Shown: positions 18,907 to 32,203, counted from the stretch's first letter. The stretch: 38,944 bases of DNA from Bacteroidales bacterium (GCA_027858955.1 JAQIBR010000203.1:1-38944), one strand, 5' to 3'. Notes: generated from the sequence alone by a model not told the origin. Numbers and translations are program-made.

Positions 18907-20961
18907 ATGATGCGATATATCTTATTACTCGTTTTTATAGTTTCAAATGTTCAACTCATGGGGCAAAAAGGCAATACCAATTTAATTCGCCAAATAGACA
19001 GCCTTAAACAGGAACTTGTGAAGCCACAACCAGACTCAATAAAAGCTGAAATACATAGCCGCATCACTATAAATTATATGCACATTAACCCTGATTCGTC
19101 CAAATACTATGGTGAAAACGCAATAAAATTCTTTGAAAAGACAAAGAACTTTCGCCAACAAGTATTTATAACTGGTCATATGATGGAAACCAACATAAAA
19201 CTTGGAAATTTACCAATGGCTTTAGAGTTAGGCTTAAGTATTCTTCCCTTAATTGAAGGCCGAGGTGTTTATAAATCCGGTGTAAGTCCCATTTATGACA
19301 ACCTTGGATTAATCTATCATTATCTGGGAGATAATGAAAAATCCATTCAGTATTACCGAATGATGCTTATCAGGGGCGATGTAGATATTAGAGGGGTAGC
19401 TTTCGGATACTTTGGTATGGCAGTGGTTTATGAAAGCATCAACAAGTTGGATTCTGCTTTGATTTGTCTTGATAAATCCCATGACGCTTTTTACGAGGGT
19501 AACCATTCAACTAACTATGAAGATATTAATTGGGACAAGCCATATCAGTATAAAGTCTATCCGGCCTGGTATAACCTGAGAGCTAAGGTCTATCTAAAAC
19601 AAAATAAACCAGAGTTGGCATTGGCTGATCTGCGGGAAACTTTGAATACTACTCTTAACAGTAAGGAAGTTTTTCATACCTCCAACACCTACAATGATAT
19701 TTCTGCTCTCTATAAAACATTAAACAAATCCGATTCCAGTATTTATTATGCTGAAAAAGGAATAGAAGAAGCAAATAAAATTTCATATATCTCAGGTATT
19801 TTAGATGGTAGCAAGATTTTAGCTGAATATTATGAATCCATCGATCCGCAAAAAGCCCTAAAATATTTCAAACTGACTTCTGAAACAGAAAAAAAATTGT
19901 ATGGTGCAGGAAATATGCAGGTAATGAAGGACATGATTGCGCAAAGCGATAAAAAACAAGTGGAAATAGAAGCAGCAAAAGACAAATACCAAAACCGCTT
20001 AAGAATGAATGCCATTATGGGTATTGCTTTCACATTACTGGTTATTGCAATTTTCCTTTTCATAAACAGCAGGCGAAAACAAAAAGCGAAACTAAAAATT
20101 GAAAAGGCTTACGACCTTCTCAAATCCACCCAATCCCAACTTATTCAATCTGAAAAAATGGCGAGCTTAGGCGAACTTACAGCTGGAATTGCTCACGAAA
20201 TTCAAAACCCTTTGAATTTTGTCAATAATTTTTCGGAAGTTAGTGTTGATTTAGTGGAAGAAATGAGAGAGGAAATGGCAACGGGAAATACAGATGAAGT
20301 TGATGTGCTTTCCAATGATTTAAAACAAAATCTTGAAAAAATCAGTCATCACGGCAAAAGGGCAAGCAGCATTGTAATCGGTATGTTAGAACATTCAAGA
20401 GCTAGTGATGGCAAAAGAGAACTAACTGATATCAATACACTTGCTGATGAATATTTACGACTTGCTTATCATGGTCTAAGAGCAAAAGATAAATCGTTCA
20501 ATGCAGATTTTAAAACAGCATTTGATGACGAATTGCCTAAAATCAGTGTTGTTCCGCAAGATATTGGAAGAGTTCTGCTCAACTTAATTAATAATGCATT
20601 TTATGCCTGCACTGAGCGGAGTCGAACGAGCACTGAGCAAAGTCGAACTAGCACTGAGCGGAGTCGAAGTGCGGATGAAAATGATTACAAACCTCTCGTA
20701 TCAGTTATTACATTAAAGGAAGAAGATAAAATAATAATAAAAGTGAGAGATAATGGTAATGGCATTCCTGAAAGCATTAAAGACAAGATTTTCCAGCCAT
20801 TTTTTACAACCAAACCTACCGGTCAAGGGACAGGATTAGGACTAAGTTTAAGTTATGATATTATTAAAGCTCACGGTGGATCACTTGAACTAAATACTGA
20901 AAAAAACGTAGGAACAGAATTTATCATTACATTTCCTTATCAGGAAATAACTAAAGAATAA
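18907..20961 (+). CDS. Membrane sensor histidine kinase with short periplasmic TPR domain
   Basis: A 684-residue kinase, 5 bp after the previous stop. The signal peptide spans ~1-20 (ILLLVFIVSNVQLMG). Residues ~25-340 are helical with TPR-like units (LIYHYLGDNEKSIQYYRMML; KPELALADLRETL). A coiled coil and one transmembrane segment at ~368-390 (IMGIAFTLLVIAIFLFI) precede the transmitter. His430 lies in [14 protein letters not shown], and the N box reads NLINNAFYA. The 3' end of the ATPase domain is very close in DNA sequence to kinase 4. Three 21-bp units are present. No receiver is attached. Confidence 0.9.
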   Translation: MMRYILLLVFIVSNVQLMGQKGNTNLIRQIDSLKQELVKPQPDSIKAEIHSRITINYMHINPDSSKYYGENAIKFFEKTKNFRQQVFITGHMMETNIKLGNLPMALELGLSILPLIEGRGVYKSGVSPIYDNLGLIYHYLGDNEKSIQYYRMMLIRGDVDIRGVAFGYFGMAVVYESINKLDSALICLDKSHDAFYEGNHSTNYEDINWDKPYQYKVYPAWYNLRAKVYLKQNKPELALADLRETLNTTLNSKEVFHTSNTYNDISALYKTLNKSDSSIYYAEKGIEEANKISYISGILDGSKILAEYYESIDPQKALKYFKLTSETEKKLYGAGNMQVMKDMIAQSDKKQVEIEAAKDKYQNRLRMNAIMGIAFTLLVIAIFLFINSRRKQKAKLKIEKAYDLLKSTQSQLIQSEKMASLGELTAGIAHEIQNPLNFVNNFSEVSVDLVEEMREEMATGNTDEVDVLSNDLKQNLEKISHHGKRASSIVIGMLEHSRASDGKRELTDINTLADEYLRLAYHGLRAKDKSFNADFKTAFDDELPKISVVPQDIGRVLLNLINNAFYACTERSRTSTEQSRTSTERSRSADENDYKPLVSVITLKEEDKIIIKVRDNGNGIPESIKDKIFQPFFTTKPTGQGTGLGLSLSYDIIKAHGGSLELNTEKNVGTEFIITFPYQEITKE
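20610..20672 (+). repeat. In-frame 21-bp repeat, 3 copies, in kinase 5
   Basis: Units at 20610, 20631 and 20652. The unit order (GG, AA, GG variants, last ending AAGTGC) parallels kinase 1, suggesting a shared or converted array. Confidence 0.9.
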
Positions 20962-20993
20962 TTATGTATAGAATGTTGACATACAAAAATCAC

Positions 20994-24884
<3,891 letters not shown>

Positions 24885-24896
24885 AAAAATATAAAT

Positions 24897-25271
24897 ATGA
24901 AAATTTTAGTAGTTGACGATGAAAAAGATATTCAACCTTTATTTCAACAAAGGTTTAGAAAAGAAATTAAAAATGGTGAAATAGATTTCGTTTTTGCTTA
25001 TTCAGGTATAGAAGCATTGTCTTGTTTGAAAGACTGTAAGCACGAGGCAGTTCTTATTCTTTCTGATATTAATATGCCTGGTATGAGTGGATTAGAATTA
25101 TTGAGCGAAATCAAACAGAAAAATCATGTACCGCCACCTGTGGTGATGATGATTACAGCTTATGGTGATGATGAGAATTATAAAAGAGCAATGGAATTAG
25201 GTGCAGATGATTTTCTTGCTAAGCCAATCGATTTTATATCCTTAAAAGATAAAATTAAAACTTTTGTATGA
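24897..25271 (+). CDS. Stand-alone receiver (CheY-like response regulator)
   Basis: A 124-residue single receiver domain with no output domain. The acidic pocket is in VVDDEKD, the phospho-acceptor is Asp57 in [11 protein letters not shown], the switch Thr is in MITAYGD and the conserved Lys is in LAKPIDF. It begins 12 bp after the last kinase and overlaps the following cyclase gene by 4 bp, so the two are translationally coupled. As the six kinases carry no receivers, it is the natural phosphate acceptor. It could relay, act as a phosphate sink, or bind a partner protein. Target unknown. Confidence 0.92.
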   Translation: MKILVVDDEKDIQPLFQQRFRKEIKNGEIDFVFAYSGIEALSCLKDCKHEAVLILSDINMPGMSGLELLSEIKQKNHVPPPVVMMITAYGDDENYKRAMELGADDFLAKPIDFISLKDKIKTFV

Positions 25272-26311
25272 TGACAAAAATATTAGTTGTTGATGACGAA
25301 ACTGATCTTGAAATACTAATCAAGCAGAAATTTCGCAGAAAAATAAGAGAAAATGAGTATGAGTTTATTTTCGCAATAAATGGTGTTCATGCTTTGGAAC
25401 AATTAGAACAGCATAAAGATATTGATGTAGTGCTTAGTGATATTAACATGCCTGAAATGGATGGTCTTACTTTGCTTTCACGATTGAATGAAAAACATAG
25501 CTTACTCAAGGCTGTTGTTGTTTCTGCCTATGGCGATATGGAAAATATTAGGATAGCGATGAACCGTGGAGCGTTTGATTTTATAACCAAGCCGGTTGAT
25601 TTTACTGATCTGGAGATGACTATTGAAAAAACCATCGCCCACGTAAATTATATCAAAAAAACTATACAAGCTGTTAAAGAAAACAACATACTTAAGATGT
25701 ACGTTGATGAAACGGTACTTAGTTTTATGGATACGCGTGAGTTTGAATCGTCCATCATGGCGAATGAAACAGTGGATGCTTCGGTTGTTTTTATCGATAT
25801 TTGTGGTTTCACCTCGATAAGTGAAAATGAAACTCCTGATACCGTTGTTGAATTGCTGAACAGTTATTTTGATGTGATGGTAACAGAAATAATTGAACAG
25901 GAAGGTTACATTGATAAATTTATTGGTGACGCCGTAATGGCTGTTTTTAGAGGTGATCATCATTTGGATAAAGCCATTGATGCCTGTCTCTCAATTAGAA
26001 CCAAAATTGATAATTTACCTTCATTTTCCAAAAAAGTCACTTTTAAACCTAATGTGAGCATAGGAATTAATTGTGGTGAATTGGTATCAGGAAATATTGG
26101 TTCTGTTAGCCTTCGACGACTAGATTATACAGTGATTGGAGACGTAGTGAATACCGCCCAAAGACTAGAATCTGCAGCTGAACCAGGGCAAATTATAATT
26201 AGTGAATCATCTTATGAAAAGGTAAAAGACTCTTTTAAATGCAAAAAGGTGGGTGAAGTGAAGCTAAAAAATAAATCCAAACCTATAATGATTTACGAAG
26301 TGATAGAGTAA
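25268..26311 (+). CDS. Response regulator with class III adenylate/guanylate cyclase output
   Basis: A 347-residue protein: receiver at 1-~120 (Asp58 in [11 protein letters not shown], Lys in ITKPVDF), a helical linker at ~120-165, and a class III cyclase domain at ~170-347. Metal-binding Asp177 (FIDICGF) and Asp221 ([10 protein letters not shown]) are present. The base-selecting pair is Lys217 and Asp286, the combination associated with ATP rather than GTP, and the transition-state residues Asn295 and Arg299 (VVNTAQRLE) are intact. It should therefore be an active homodimeric adenylate cyclase controlled by phosphorylation. The start overlaps the preceding stop (ATGATGA). Last gene of the kinase locus. 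cAMP as product is inferred from residues only. Confidence 0.9.
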   Translation: MMTKILVVDDETDLEILIKQKFRRKIRENEYEFIFAINGVHALEQLEQHKDIDVVLSDINMPEMDGLTLLSRLNEKHSLLKAVVVSAYGDMENIRIAMNRGAFDFITKPVDFTDLEMTIEKTIAHVNYIKKTIQAVKENNILKMYVDETVLSFMDTREFESSIMANETVDASVVFIDICGFTSISENETPDTVVELLNSYFDVMVTEIIEQEGYIDKFIGDAVMAVFRGDHHLDKAIDACLSIRTKIDNLPSFSKKVTFKPNVSIGINCGELVSGNIGSVSLRRLDYTVIGDVVNTAQRLESAAEPGQIIISESSYEKVKDSFKCKKVGEVKLKNKSKPIMIYEVIE

Positions 26312-26447
26312 GAAAATTAGTAGAACTTTATTAAATAAAATTTATCTAAAAATGACGAATTAGACAATTCTTATTAGGAAATTAACTAGATTTAAGATTT
26401 TTTAAGGTAAAATAGCAAGCTTTTTGTCATTCTGTAACCGTATTGGC

Positions 26448-26478
26448 TTTGGCTATTCGGTATTTCTCAGTATATTTA
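26448..26478 (+). promoter_or_regulatory. Promoter for the bTHX gene
   Basis: TTTG at 26448-26451, a 19-bp gap, then TATATTTA at 26471-26478, close to the TTTG / TAnnTTTG consensus. The ATG is 33 bp further on. The rest of 26312-26511 contains no gene. Confidence 0.5.
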
Positions 26479-26511
26479 CGGATTGATATTTACATTAAAT
26501 AATTTTTTGAT

Positions 26512-26922
26512 ATGGGTAAAGGAGATAAAAAAACTAAAAGGGGAAAAATCATAATGGGATCTTATGGAAAAAGACGCCCTCGTAAAGAAGAAAAAAGAAT
26601 TATAATTGCCGAAAAAACAAAAAAAGTAAAAGTTGAAAAGGAAGAAGTTCCTGTAAAGAAAGTTATTGCTAAAAAAGCTCCTGCTAAGAAAACAGTTGCT
26701 GTGGAAAAACCTGCAGCCAAGACTGTTGTTAAGGAAACTTCGACTCCGAAAAGTACTGCTTCAGTGACTACCGCAAAGGAGACAGTTGCAAAAAAGGATA
26801 CTGCAAAGAAACCTGTTTCTAAAAAAGCTACTACTAAGAAGAAAACAGTTGCTGAAAAAGCTCCTGCCAAGAAAACTCCTGCTAAAAAAACTGAAAAGGC
26901 TGTCGAAGAATCAGCAAAATAA
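26512..26922 (+). CDS. Ribosomal small-subunit protein bTHX with histone H1-like tail
   Basis: The first ~30 residues, MGKGDKKTKRGKI then MGSYGKRRPRK, match the short ribosomal protein bTHX (Thermus THX type), which sits in the head of the 30S subunit. The normal protein ends there. Here about 105 more residues follow, composed mainly of Lys, Ala, Val, Thr and Pro with repeated KKAPAKK and AKKTPAKK units, like a histone H1 or HU-tail sequence. There is no folded domain in the tail; it should be disordered, strongly basic and bind nucleic acid. The frame has its own promoter and terminator. Could be annotated simply as a histone-like protein if the N-terminus is missed. Confidence 0.82.
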   Translation: MGKGDKKTKRGKIIMGSYGKRRPRKEEKRIIIAEKTKKVKVEKEEVPVKKVIAKKAPAKKTVAVEKPAAKTVVKETSTPKSTASVTTAKETVAKKDTAKKPVSKKATTKKKTVAEKAPAKKTPAKKTEKAVEESAK

Positions 26923-26948
26923 GAATTACATTTTTTTATTGATATAGG

Positions 26949-26979
26949 AAACCATTTGACAATTGACAGATGGTTTTTT
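26949..26979 (+). terminator. Rho-independent terminator after the bTHX gene
   Basis: Arms AAACCAT (26949-26955) and ATGGTTT (26970-26976), with the T-run continuing to 26979, 27 bp after the stop codon. Confidence 0.7.
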
Positions 26980-27216
26980 GTTTGCCGATTAATTTGTAAC
27001 GTTTTAAGTTTTAACACTTTTCTGGATTATTGGAAAATATATATAATGGTAGATTATATTTAGATGATTTTAAAATAGAACAATTTTAAAACATCTTTTT
27101 ATTTTCTCTAACCTACTATATAACTAAATATAACTTATTGATAATCAGTTACGATAAATTACGGTTTTTATTTGTCCTTTTATTTTGCTCTGAAGTGTAT
27201 AAATTAAGACAATGAA

Positions 27217-27300
27217 TTGCCGAGAAGCGGCAAAATATGAATAACCGTGGGTGCAACCCACGGAAATGTAATGAGCTGAACCACAGCCATAAAGGGGCTG
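27217..27300 (+). repeat. Three-hairpin element, left copy
   Basis: Three palindromes in order: TTGCCG-AGAAG-CGGCAA (27217-27233), CCGTGGGT-GCA-ACCCACGG (27245-27263) and CAGCC...GGCTG (27284-27300). The joining words AATAACCGTGGG and AGCTGAAC recur in the inverted right copy. No coding potential. The interval 26980-27656 contains no gene. Confidence 0.8.
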
Positions 27301-27404
27301 AACTTTACTATAAATGAATTTAGAAAAATTAATAATTTGAAAAAGTTTACTTATGGATAAACGGGGAATTAACATTCAGAAAAAACTCCCATATTACTGC
27401 AGTT

Positions 27405-27494
27405 CAGCCCTTTCAGGGCTGTGTGTTCAGCTTATGACAGTACCGTGGGCAAAAAAAAGCCCACGGTTATTGAAATTAAGCTCTTTCAGAGCTT
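27405..27494 (-). repeat. Three-hairpin element, right copy (inverted)
   Basis: Read on the minus strand: a hairpin with arms AAGCTCT/AGAGCTT (27478-27494), ACCGTGGGC / GCCCACGGT around an eight-base homopolymer loop (27442-27467), and CAGCCCT/AGGGCTG (27405-27421). The order and the joining words match the left copy, so the two form an imperfect inverted repeat about 105 bp apart. Confidence 0.8.
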
Positions 27495-27656
27495 TGAGCA
27501 ATCAGTCGTCCAATTTTTTTTCGGGGTTTTTACATTTTTACTATAAATTGTGCTCAAATTAATGGCAATCAAAAAGTTATCTGTTGCGATGTTGGATTTC
27601 AAAAAAAAATCCTGTGGACTTAGTAGCTATTTTTAGTTTTGCCAAGATTTCAAATC

Positions 27657-30600
27657 CTAATTAATTTTTACCTGAATCTCTTCAAATTGACGAACACCAA
27701 TTAAGAATTCTTTGGGATTGACTCGCAATTTAGTAGGACGCAATGCCAGACGTTCTTCTTTATCAATAATCTGAAGATAAACATTTGCTTTTCCAGGGTG
27801 ATTCTTAGAAAAGCGACTAAGTTCTGAAACCATCTTTTCTGATATTGAAGCTAAAGGAACTCCTAAACCAATCTTGTTTACATATTTATTAAAAACATCA
27901 GTTAGAAGTTCTAATTGGATAATTTTAAGTTCGTAATCGTCAGTATCTTTTTTCCATTTTGGCTTGGTAACCAGTGCTTTGACCATTAAAAACTGACCTA
28001 ATCTGTCGAGTAAGTCTTTGTATTTTTCAAAATCTGCTCCAAAAAGTGTAATGTTAATACTTCCTGAATAGTCCGTTATTTGAAAGGATCCGAATGGTTT
28101 ACCGGTCTTTGTAATTTTATTTTTATCAGCAGACAAAGTAATTATACCGGCAAAAGTAATCGTTTGATTTTTGAATTTATTCAGATTTTCAGAAAATGCA
28201 CCAATATTTTGGTTTGTAAAATAGTTGATCTCTTCATGAAAATTATCTAGGGGATGCCCCGTCAAATAAAAACCAATAACTTCTTTTTCCTTAGCAAGCT
28301 TTTCTAATTCAGGCCATTCTGGTACGATAGGAATTTCAGGGTCGGGGAGTTCTACTGATCCCAAATCACCAAAAAGGCTTACCTGAGAGGAATTTTGTTC
28401 ATCTTGAAATTTATAACCAAAACTAATTAACTGCTCAAGGAAATTCAAATTGCTTTCAGGCATTTTATGGTAAAAAGTTGCACGATTTATATTATCAAAA
28501 TCGTCGAAAGCGCCTGCCAAAACCATCGATTCAACACTCTTTTTATTAACTGTTCTTAGATTTACTCTCTTAACAAAATCGAAGATATTAGTTATGATTC
28601 CGTTTTTTTTACGTTCTTCAAGCAAACTAAGAACAGCAGCTTCGCCAACTCCTTTAATAGCTGCCAACCCAAAACGTATATTGCCTTCACTGTTAACAGT
28701 GAAATTGATATACGATTCATTTATGCTAGGGCCTAAGACCTTTATTCCCATTCTGTTACATTCATTAATAAAAAAAGTAACTTTATCAATATTATTCATA
28801 TTGTTACTTAAAACCGCAGCTAGGAACTCAGCCGGATAATTGGCTTTTAAATAAGCTGTTTGGAATGAAACATAAGAATAACAAGTGGCGTGCGATTTAT
28901 TAAATGCGTATTCTGCAAAGGCTTCCCAATCGTGCCAAATCTTATTGATTATTATATCGGCATCTTTGTTATTTTCTACACATTCTTTTACAAATTGAGG
29001 GTTTTCTTTACATCCATCGATAAAAAGGATTTTCAATTCATCCATCATCGATCTAATCTTCTTTCCCATTGCTTTGCGTAAAGAATCTGATTGCCCACGA
29101 GTAAAATTGGCAAGTTTCCTTGCAAGAAGCATCACCTGTTCTTGATATACTGTAATACCATAAGTTTCCTTTAGGTATTCATTCATCATTGGTAAATCGT
29201 ACTCGATTTTTTCTTTGCCATTTTTCCTTTTTGTAAATTGAGGAATATATGCCATTGGTCCTGGGCGGTAGAGGGCATTCATCGCAATCAAGTCTTCAAA
29301 CTTATTGGGTTTTAGATCTTTTAGATGTTTTTTCATACCATCTGACTCGAATTGGAATAGGGCATTTGTTTCGCCATTCGAATACAAATCATAGGTTTTA
29401 GTATCTTCTAAATCAACATTATTAATATCAATGTCTATTCCTTTAGAAAGCTTGATATTCTCAACAGCATGTTTGATAATCGACAAAGTTTTCAATCCTA
29501 AGAAATCCATTTTCAATAAGCCTATGTCTTCTACATGATTTCCATCATATTGAGTAACATAAGTGAGTTCCGAATCTTTTGCGGTACTAATTGGAATATA
29601 GTTTTCAAGATCGTCTTTCCCAATTATTATTCCACAAGCATGGGTTCCTGTATTTCGTACAGTGCCCTCCAGTGTTTCGGCATACTTGAGCACATTGGCA
29701 GCATCTGTATCAGATTCTTTAATTGCGCGTAATTCCTGAACTTCTTTAAATGCATTTTTTAATGTTATACCCGGACGATCAGGAATGAGTTTAGCAATTT
29801 TATCTGTTTCAGATAGAGGGTATTGCTGAACTCTAGCTACATCACGTATGGCAGATTTGGCAGCCATCGTTCCAATAGTAACAATATGGGCTACTCTTTT
29901 CTCTCCATATTTTTCAACAACCCATTTTAAGATTCTTGATCGGCCTTCATCATCAAAATCGATATCAATATCAGGCATTGAAACTCGGTCGGGGTTTAAG
30001 AAACGTTCAAATAGCAAATTGTATTTTAATGGATCGATTTCTGTTATCCGCAAAGAATATGCTACTGCTGAACCAGCTGCAGATCCACGTCCTGGACCTA
30101 CCACGACGCCCATATTTCTAGCTGCTACTAAAAAATCCCAAACAATTAAAAAATAACCCGGGAAGCCCATATTTTTTATCGTTTCCAATTCAAAATCAAG
30201 ACGTTCAATTATTTCAATGCTTAGTTCTTCGCCCCATCGCTTTTTCGCTCCTTCATTAACTATATGACGTAAGTAAACATTTTCGTCATCAAAGCCTTCG
30301 GGTAATTTAAAGTCAGGCATGATAGCTTTTCTGTTGAGCTTATAATTTTCTACTTTGTCGACTATTTCTTGGGTGTTGGATAAAGCTTCCGGGAAATCAT
30401 CGAAAATGACTTTCATCTCATCTTGAGTCTTAAACCATTCCTTACCAGTAAATTTTATTCTATTTGTATCTGTTACATATTTACCCGTACTAATACATAT
30501 TAAACGATCCTGTGCTGCTGAATCTTCTTCGTTTAAGAAATGAACATCGTTAGTTGCTATTATCTTAATATTGTGCTTTTTACCAATTTCAACCAATTTC

Positions 30601-31964
30601 TGATTAGTAAATATCTGATCGTTATACACTTTTTGATTCATTTCGGTATCATCGCTTTTATGCCGCATAATTTCTAAATAGAAATCATCACCAAAAAGAT
30701 TTTTATACCACAAAGCAGCTTCCTCGGCAGCTTCAAAGCTATCATTCATAAGCTTTTGTGATATTTCACCCGCCAAGCAAGCAGATGTAGCAATAATTCC
30801 CTTGTGATATTTTTCGAGTAATTCTTTATCAATTCTAGGTCGATAATATTGCCCTTCAAGCCAAGCAAGAGAAACTAATTTCATCAGATTATGATAGCCG
30901 ACTAGATTTTTAGCAAGCAAAACCATATGCCAACCTGATGCGTCTTGTTTACCTTCTTTTTTGGCTCTGCCGCGATGAGCTACATAAACTTCGCATCCAA
31001 TAATTGGCTTAATACCAGCCTTATTCATTGTTTTGTGAAACAATTTGGCTCCAAACATATTCCCATGGTCAGTAATTGCAACCGCTGCCATATTATCAGC
31101 TTTAGCCTTTTTTGCTAATAAATGTATATCTGTAGCGCCATCTAGGATGGAGTATTGAGTATGTACGTGTAAATGTGCAAAAGTATATTTACTAGAAGCG
31201 TTTTTAGATGACTGAAAATCACTTAGACTCTCTTCTTTTTCTTCAATTTGAGTTTTGTTTGTAAGCTCTGATTCAATCTGCTCTTTAGGATTATATGGAT
31301 CTGTATTAAGCCCAATAGCTTTGATAGACTTAGGATTGTGTGTTTTAAATGTATCTAGTTCTTCGCTTCCAAATCCAATTTTTTCTTTTGGAATAACTTC
31401 TAAACGAATCATTTCTAAAAAGCAGCGGGTTGTAGCTTCAACATCAGCAGCGGCATTGTGTGAATCGATAATTTTTTCCCCAAATAGTTTTTGGTGTAAT
31501 TCTTCTAATTTTGGCCATTTGAATCCTCCGCCACGTCCACCCGGAAGAGCACAATATTCTGTAGAATCTTCCTTTGTATCAAGTGTTTTTCTACGATGCA
31601 GCTGAGTATCTATTTCTTTTCGAACAAATTCTGCGCCCAGAATATTAATATCAAACTCGATATTATGACCAACAATATAGATGCTCTGTTCCAATGCTTT
31701 GTTAAACTCACCCAAAATAAAGTCCAATGCAACACCTTGTTTCAAAGCTCGTTCTGTCGTAATGCCATGAACCTTAACAACGGAATATGGAATTTCGTAG
31801 TTTTCGGGTTTAACGATGAAATTTTTAACTTCGATGAGCTTGCCTCTTACATCATGTATCTGCCACGATATCTGTACCATACGTGGCCAGTTATCGACAT
31901 TCTTATAGCTGGCTTTGTAGTCTAGAGGAAGTCCTGTTGTTTCTGTATCGAAAATTAAAAACAT
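27657..31964 (-). CDS. dnaE: DNA polymerase III alpha subunit with N-terminal DEDDh proofreading exonuclease
   Basis: Main replicative polymerase, 1435 residues. Residues 1-~195 are a DnaQ/epsilon-like 3'-5' exonuclease: FDTETTG (Asp6, Glu8), HNIEFD, and HNAAADVEAT with the DEDDh His and Asp. After a linker (~195-260) comes the PHP domain with a full metal set (HLHVHT, ITDHGN, CEVYVA, SACLAGE, TNDVHF). The palm catalytic motif PDIDIDFDDEGR lies at 664-675. Then come the fingers, helix-hairpin-helix, a likely clamp-binding QVSLFGD near 1192, and an OB fold at ~1270-1345. The family without exonuclease is ~1160-1250 residues, so the extra length is the fused domain. It is monocistronic and has only hairpin elements downstream. 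Confidence 0.95.
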   Translation of the reverse strand: MFLIFDTETTGLPLDYKASYKNVDNWPRMVQISWQIHDVRGKLIEVKNFIVKPENYEIPYSVVKVHGITTERALKQGVALDFILGEFNKALEQSIYIVGHNIEFDINILGAEFVRKEIDTQLHRRKTLDTKEDSTEYCALPGGRGGGFKWPKLEELHQKLFGEKIIDSHNAAADVEATTRCFLEMIRLEVIPKEKIGFGSEELDTFKTHNPKSIKAIGLNTDPYNPKEQIESELTNKTQIEEKEESLSDFQSSKNASSKYTFAHLHVHTQYSILDGATDIHLLAKKAKADNMAAVAITDHGNMFGAKLFHKTMNKAGIKPIIGCEVYVAHRGRAKKEGKQDASGWHMVLLAKNLVGYHNLMKLVSLAWLEGQYYRPRIDKELLEKYHKGIIATSACLAGEISQKLMNDSFEAAEEAALWYKNLFGDDFYLEIMRHKSDDTEMNQKVYNDQIFTNQKLVEIGKKHNIKIIATNDVHFLNEEDSAAQDRLICISTGKYVTDTNRIKFTGKEWFKTQDEMKVIFDDFPEALSNTQEIVDKVENYKLNRKAIMPDFKLPEGFDDENVYLRHIVNEGAKKRWGEELSIEIIERLDFELETIKNMGFPGYFLIVWDFLVAARNMGVVVGPGRGSAAGSAVAYSLRITEIDPLKYNLLFERFLNPDRVSMPDIDIDFDDEGRSRILKWVVEKYGEKRVAHIVTIGTMAAKSAIRDVARVQQYPLSETDKIAKLIPDRPGITLKNAFKEVQELRAIKESDTDAANVLKYAETLEGTVRNTGTHACGIIIGKDDLENYIPISTAKDSELTYVTQYDGNHVEDIGLLKMDFLGLKTLSIIKHAVENIKLSKGIDIDINNVDLEDTKTYDLYSNGETNALFQFESDGMKKHLKDLKPNKFEDLIAMNALYRPGPMAYIPQFTKRKNGKEKIEYDLPMMNEYLKETYGITVYQEQVMLLARKLANFTRGQSDSLRKAMGKKIRSMMDELKILFIDGCKENPQFVKECVENNKDADIIINKIWHDWEAFAEYAFNKSHATCYSYVSFQTAYLKANYPAEFLAAVLSNNMNNIDKVTFFINECNRMGIKVLGPSINESYINFTVNSEGNIRFGLAAIKGVGEAAVLSLLEERKKNGIITNIFDFVKRVNLRTVNKKSVESMVLAGAFDDFDNINRATFYHKMPESNLNFLEQLISFGYKFQDEQNSSQVSLFGDLGSVELPDPEIPIVPEWPELEKLAKEKEVIGFYLTGHPLDNFHEEINYFTNQNIGAFSENLNKFKNQTITFAGIITLSADKNKITKTGKPFGSFQITDYSGSINITLFGADFEKYKDLLDRLGQFLMVKALVTKPKWKKDTDDYELKIIQLELLTDVFNKYVNKIGLGVPLASISEKMVSELSRFSKNHPGKANVYLQIIDKEERLALRPTKLRVNPKEFLIGVRQFEEIQVKIN

Positions 31965-32051
31965 GTGATTTTTTGGGCTTTAATTGAGCTTACAAAAATA
32001 GAGAAAAAGACTAGTTTTAGGGGAGATGTTGATAAGTTATAGGAATTTGTG

Positions 32052-32085
32052 TTGGCTCAAGTTTAATTGAATTTGTCTACTTTTG
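32052..32085 (+). promoter_or_regulatory. Possible promoter for the methyltransferase gene
   Basis: TTG at 32052-32054, a 23-bp gap, and TACTTTTG at 32078-32085. The spacing is at the long end of the known range. The interval 31965-32203 separates divergent dnaE and the methyltransferase and contains no other gene. Confidence 0.4.
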
Positions 32086-32203
32086 CCTCTGACTAATTCT
32101 AATATAATGCAATCGGAAAAACTGTATGCAAGTATAACTTAAAAAAGTGCGAGACTGATGATGATAAATCGAAAATTGATAATCAATACTCAATATAGCG
32201 TAA

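Noticed and set aside
25502-25963. Minus-strand open frame of 153 codons within the cyclase gene
   Set aside because: The opposite strand encodes a complete receiver-cyclase with all catalytic residues; the antisense frame has no recognisable features.
26562-27017. Minus-strand open frame of 151 codons opposite the bTHX gene
   Set aside because: It is the antisense of a Lys/Ala repeat tail, which lacks stops by composition; the bTHX N-terminus, promoter and terminator all support the plus strand.
27353-27562. Short plus-strand frame over the right three-hairpin element
   Set aside because: It consists almost wholly of palindrome sequence and has no coding signature.
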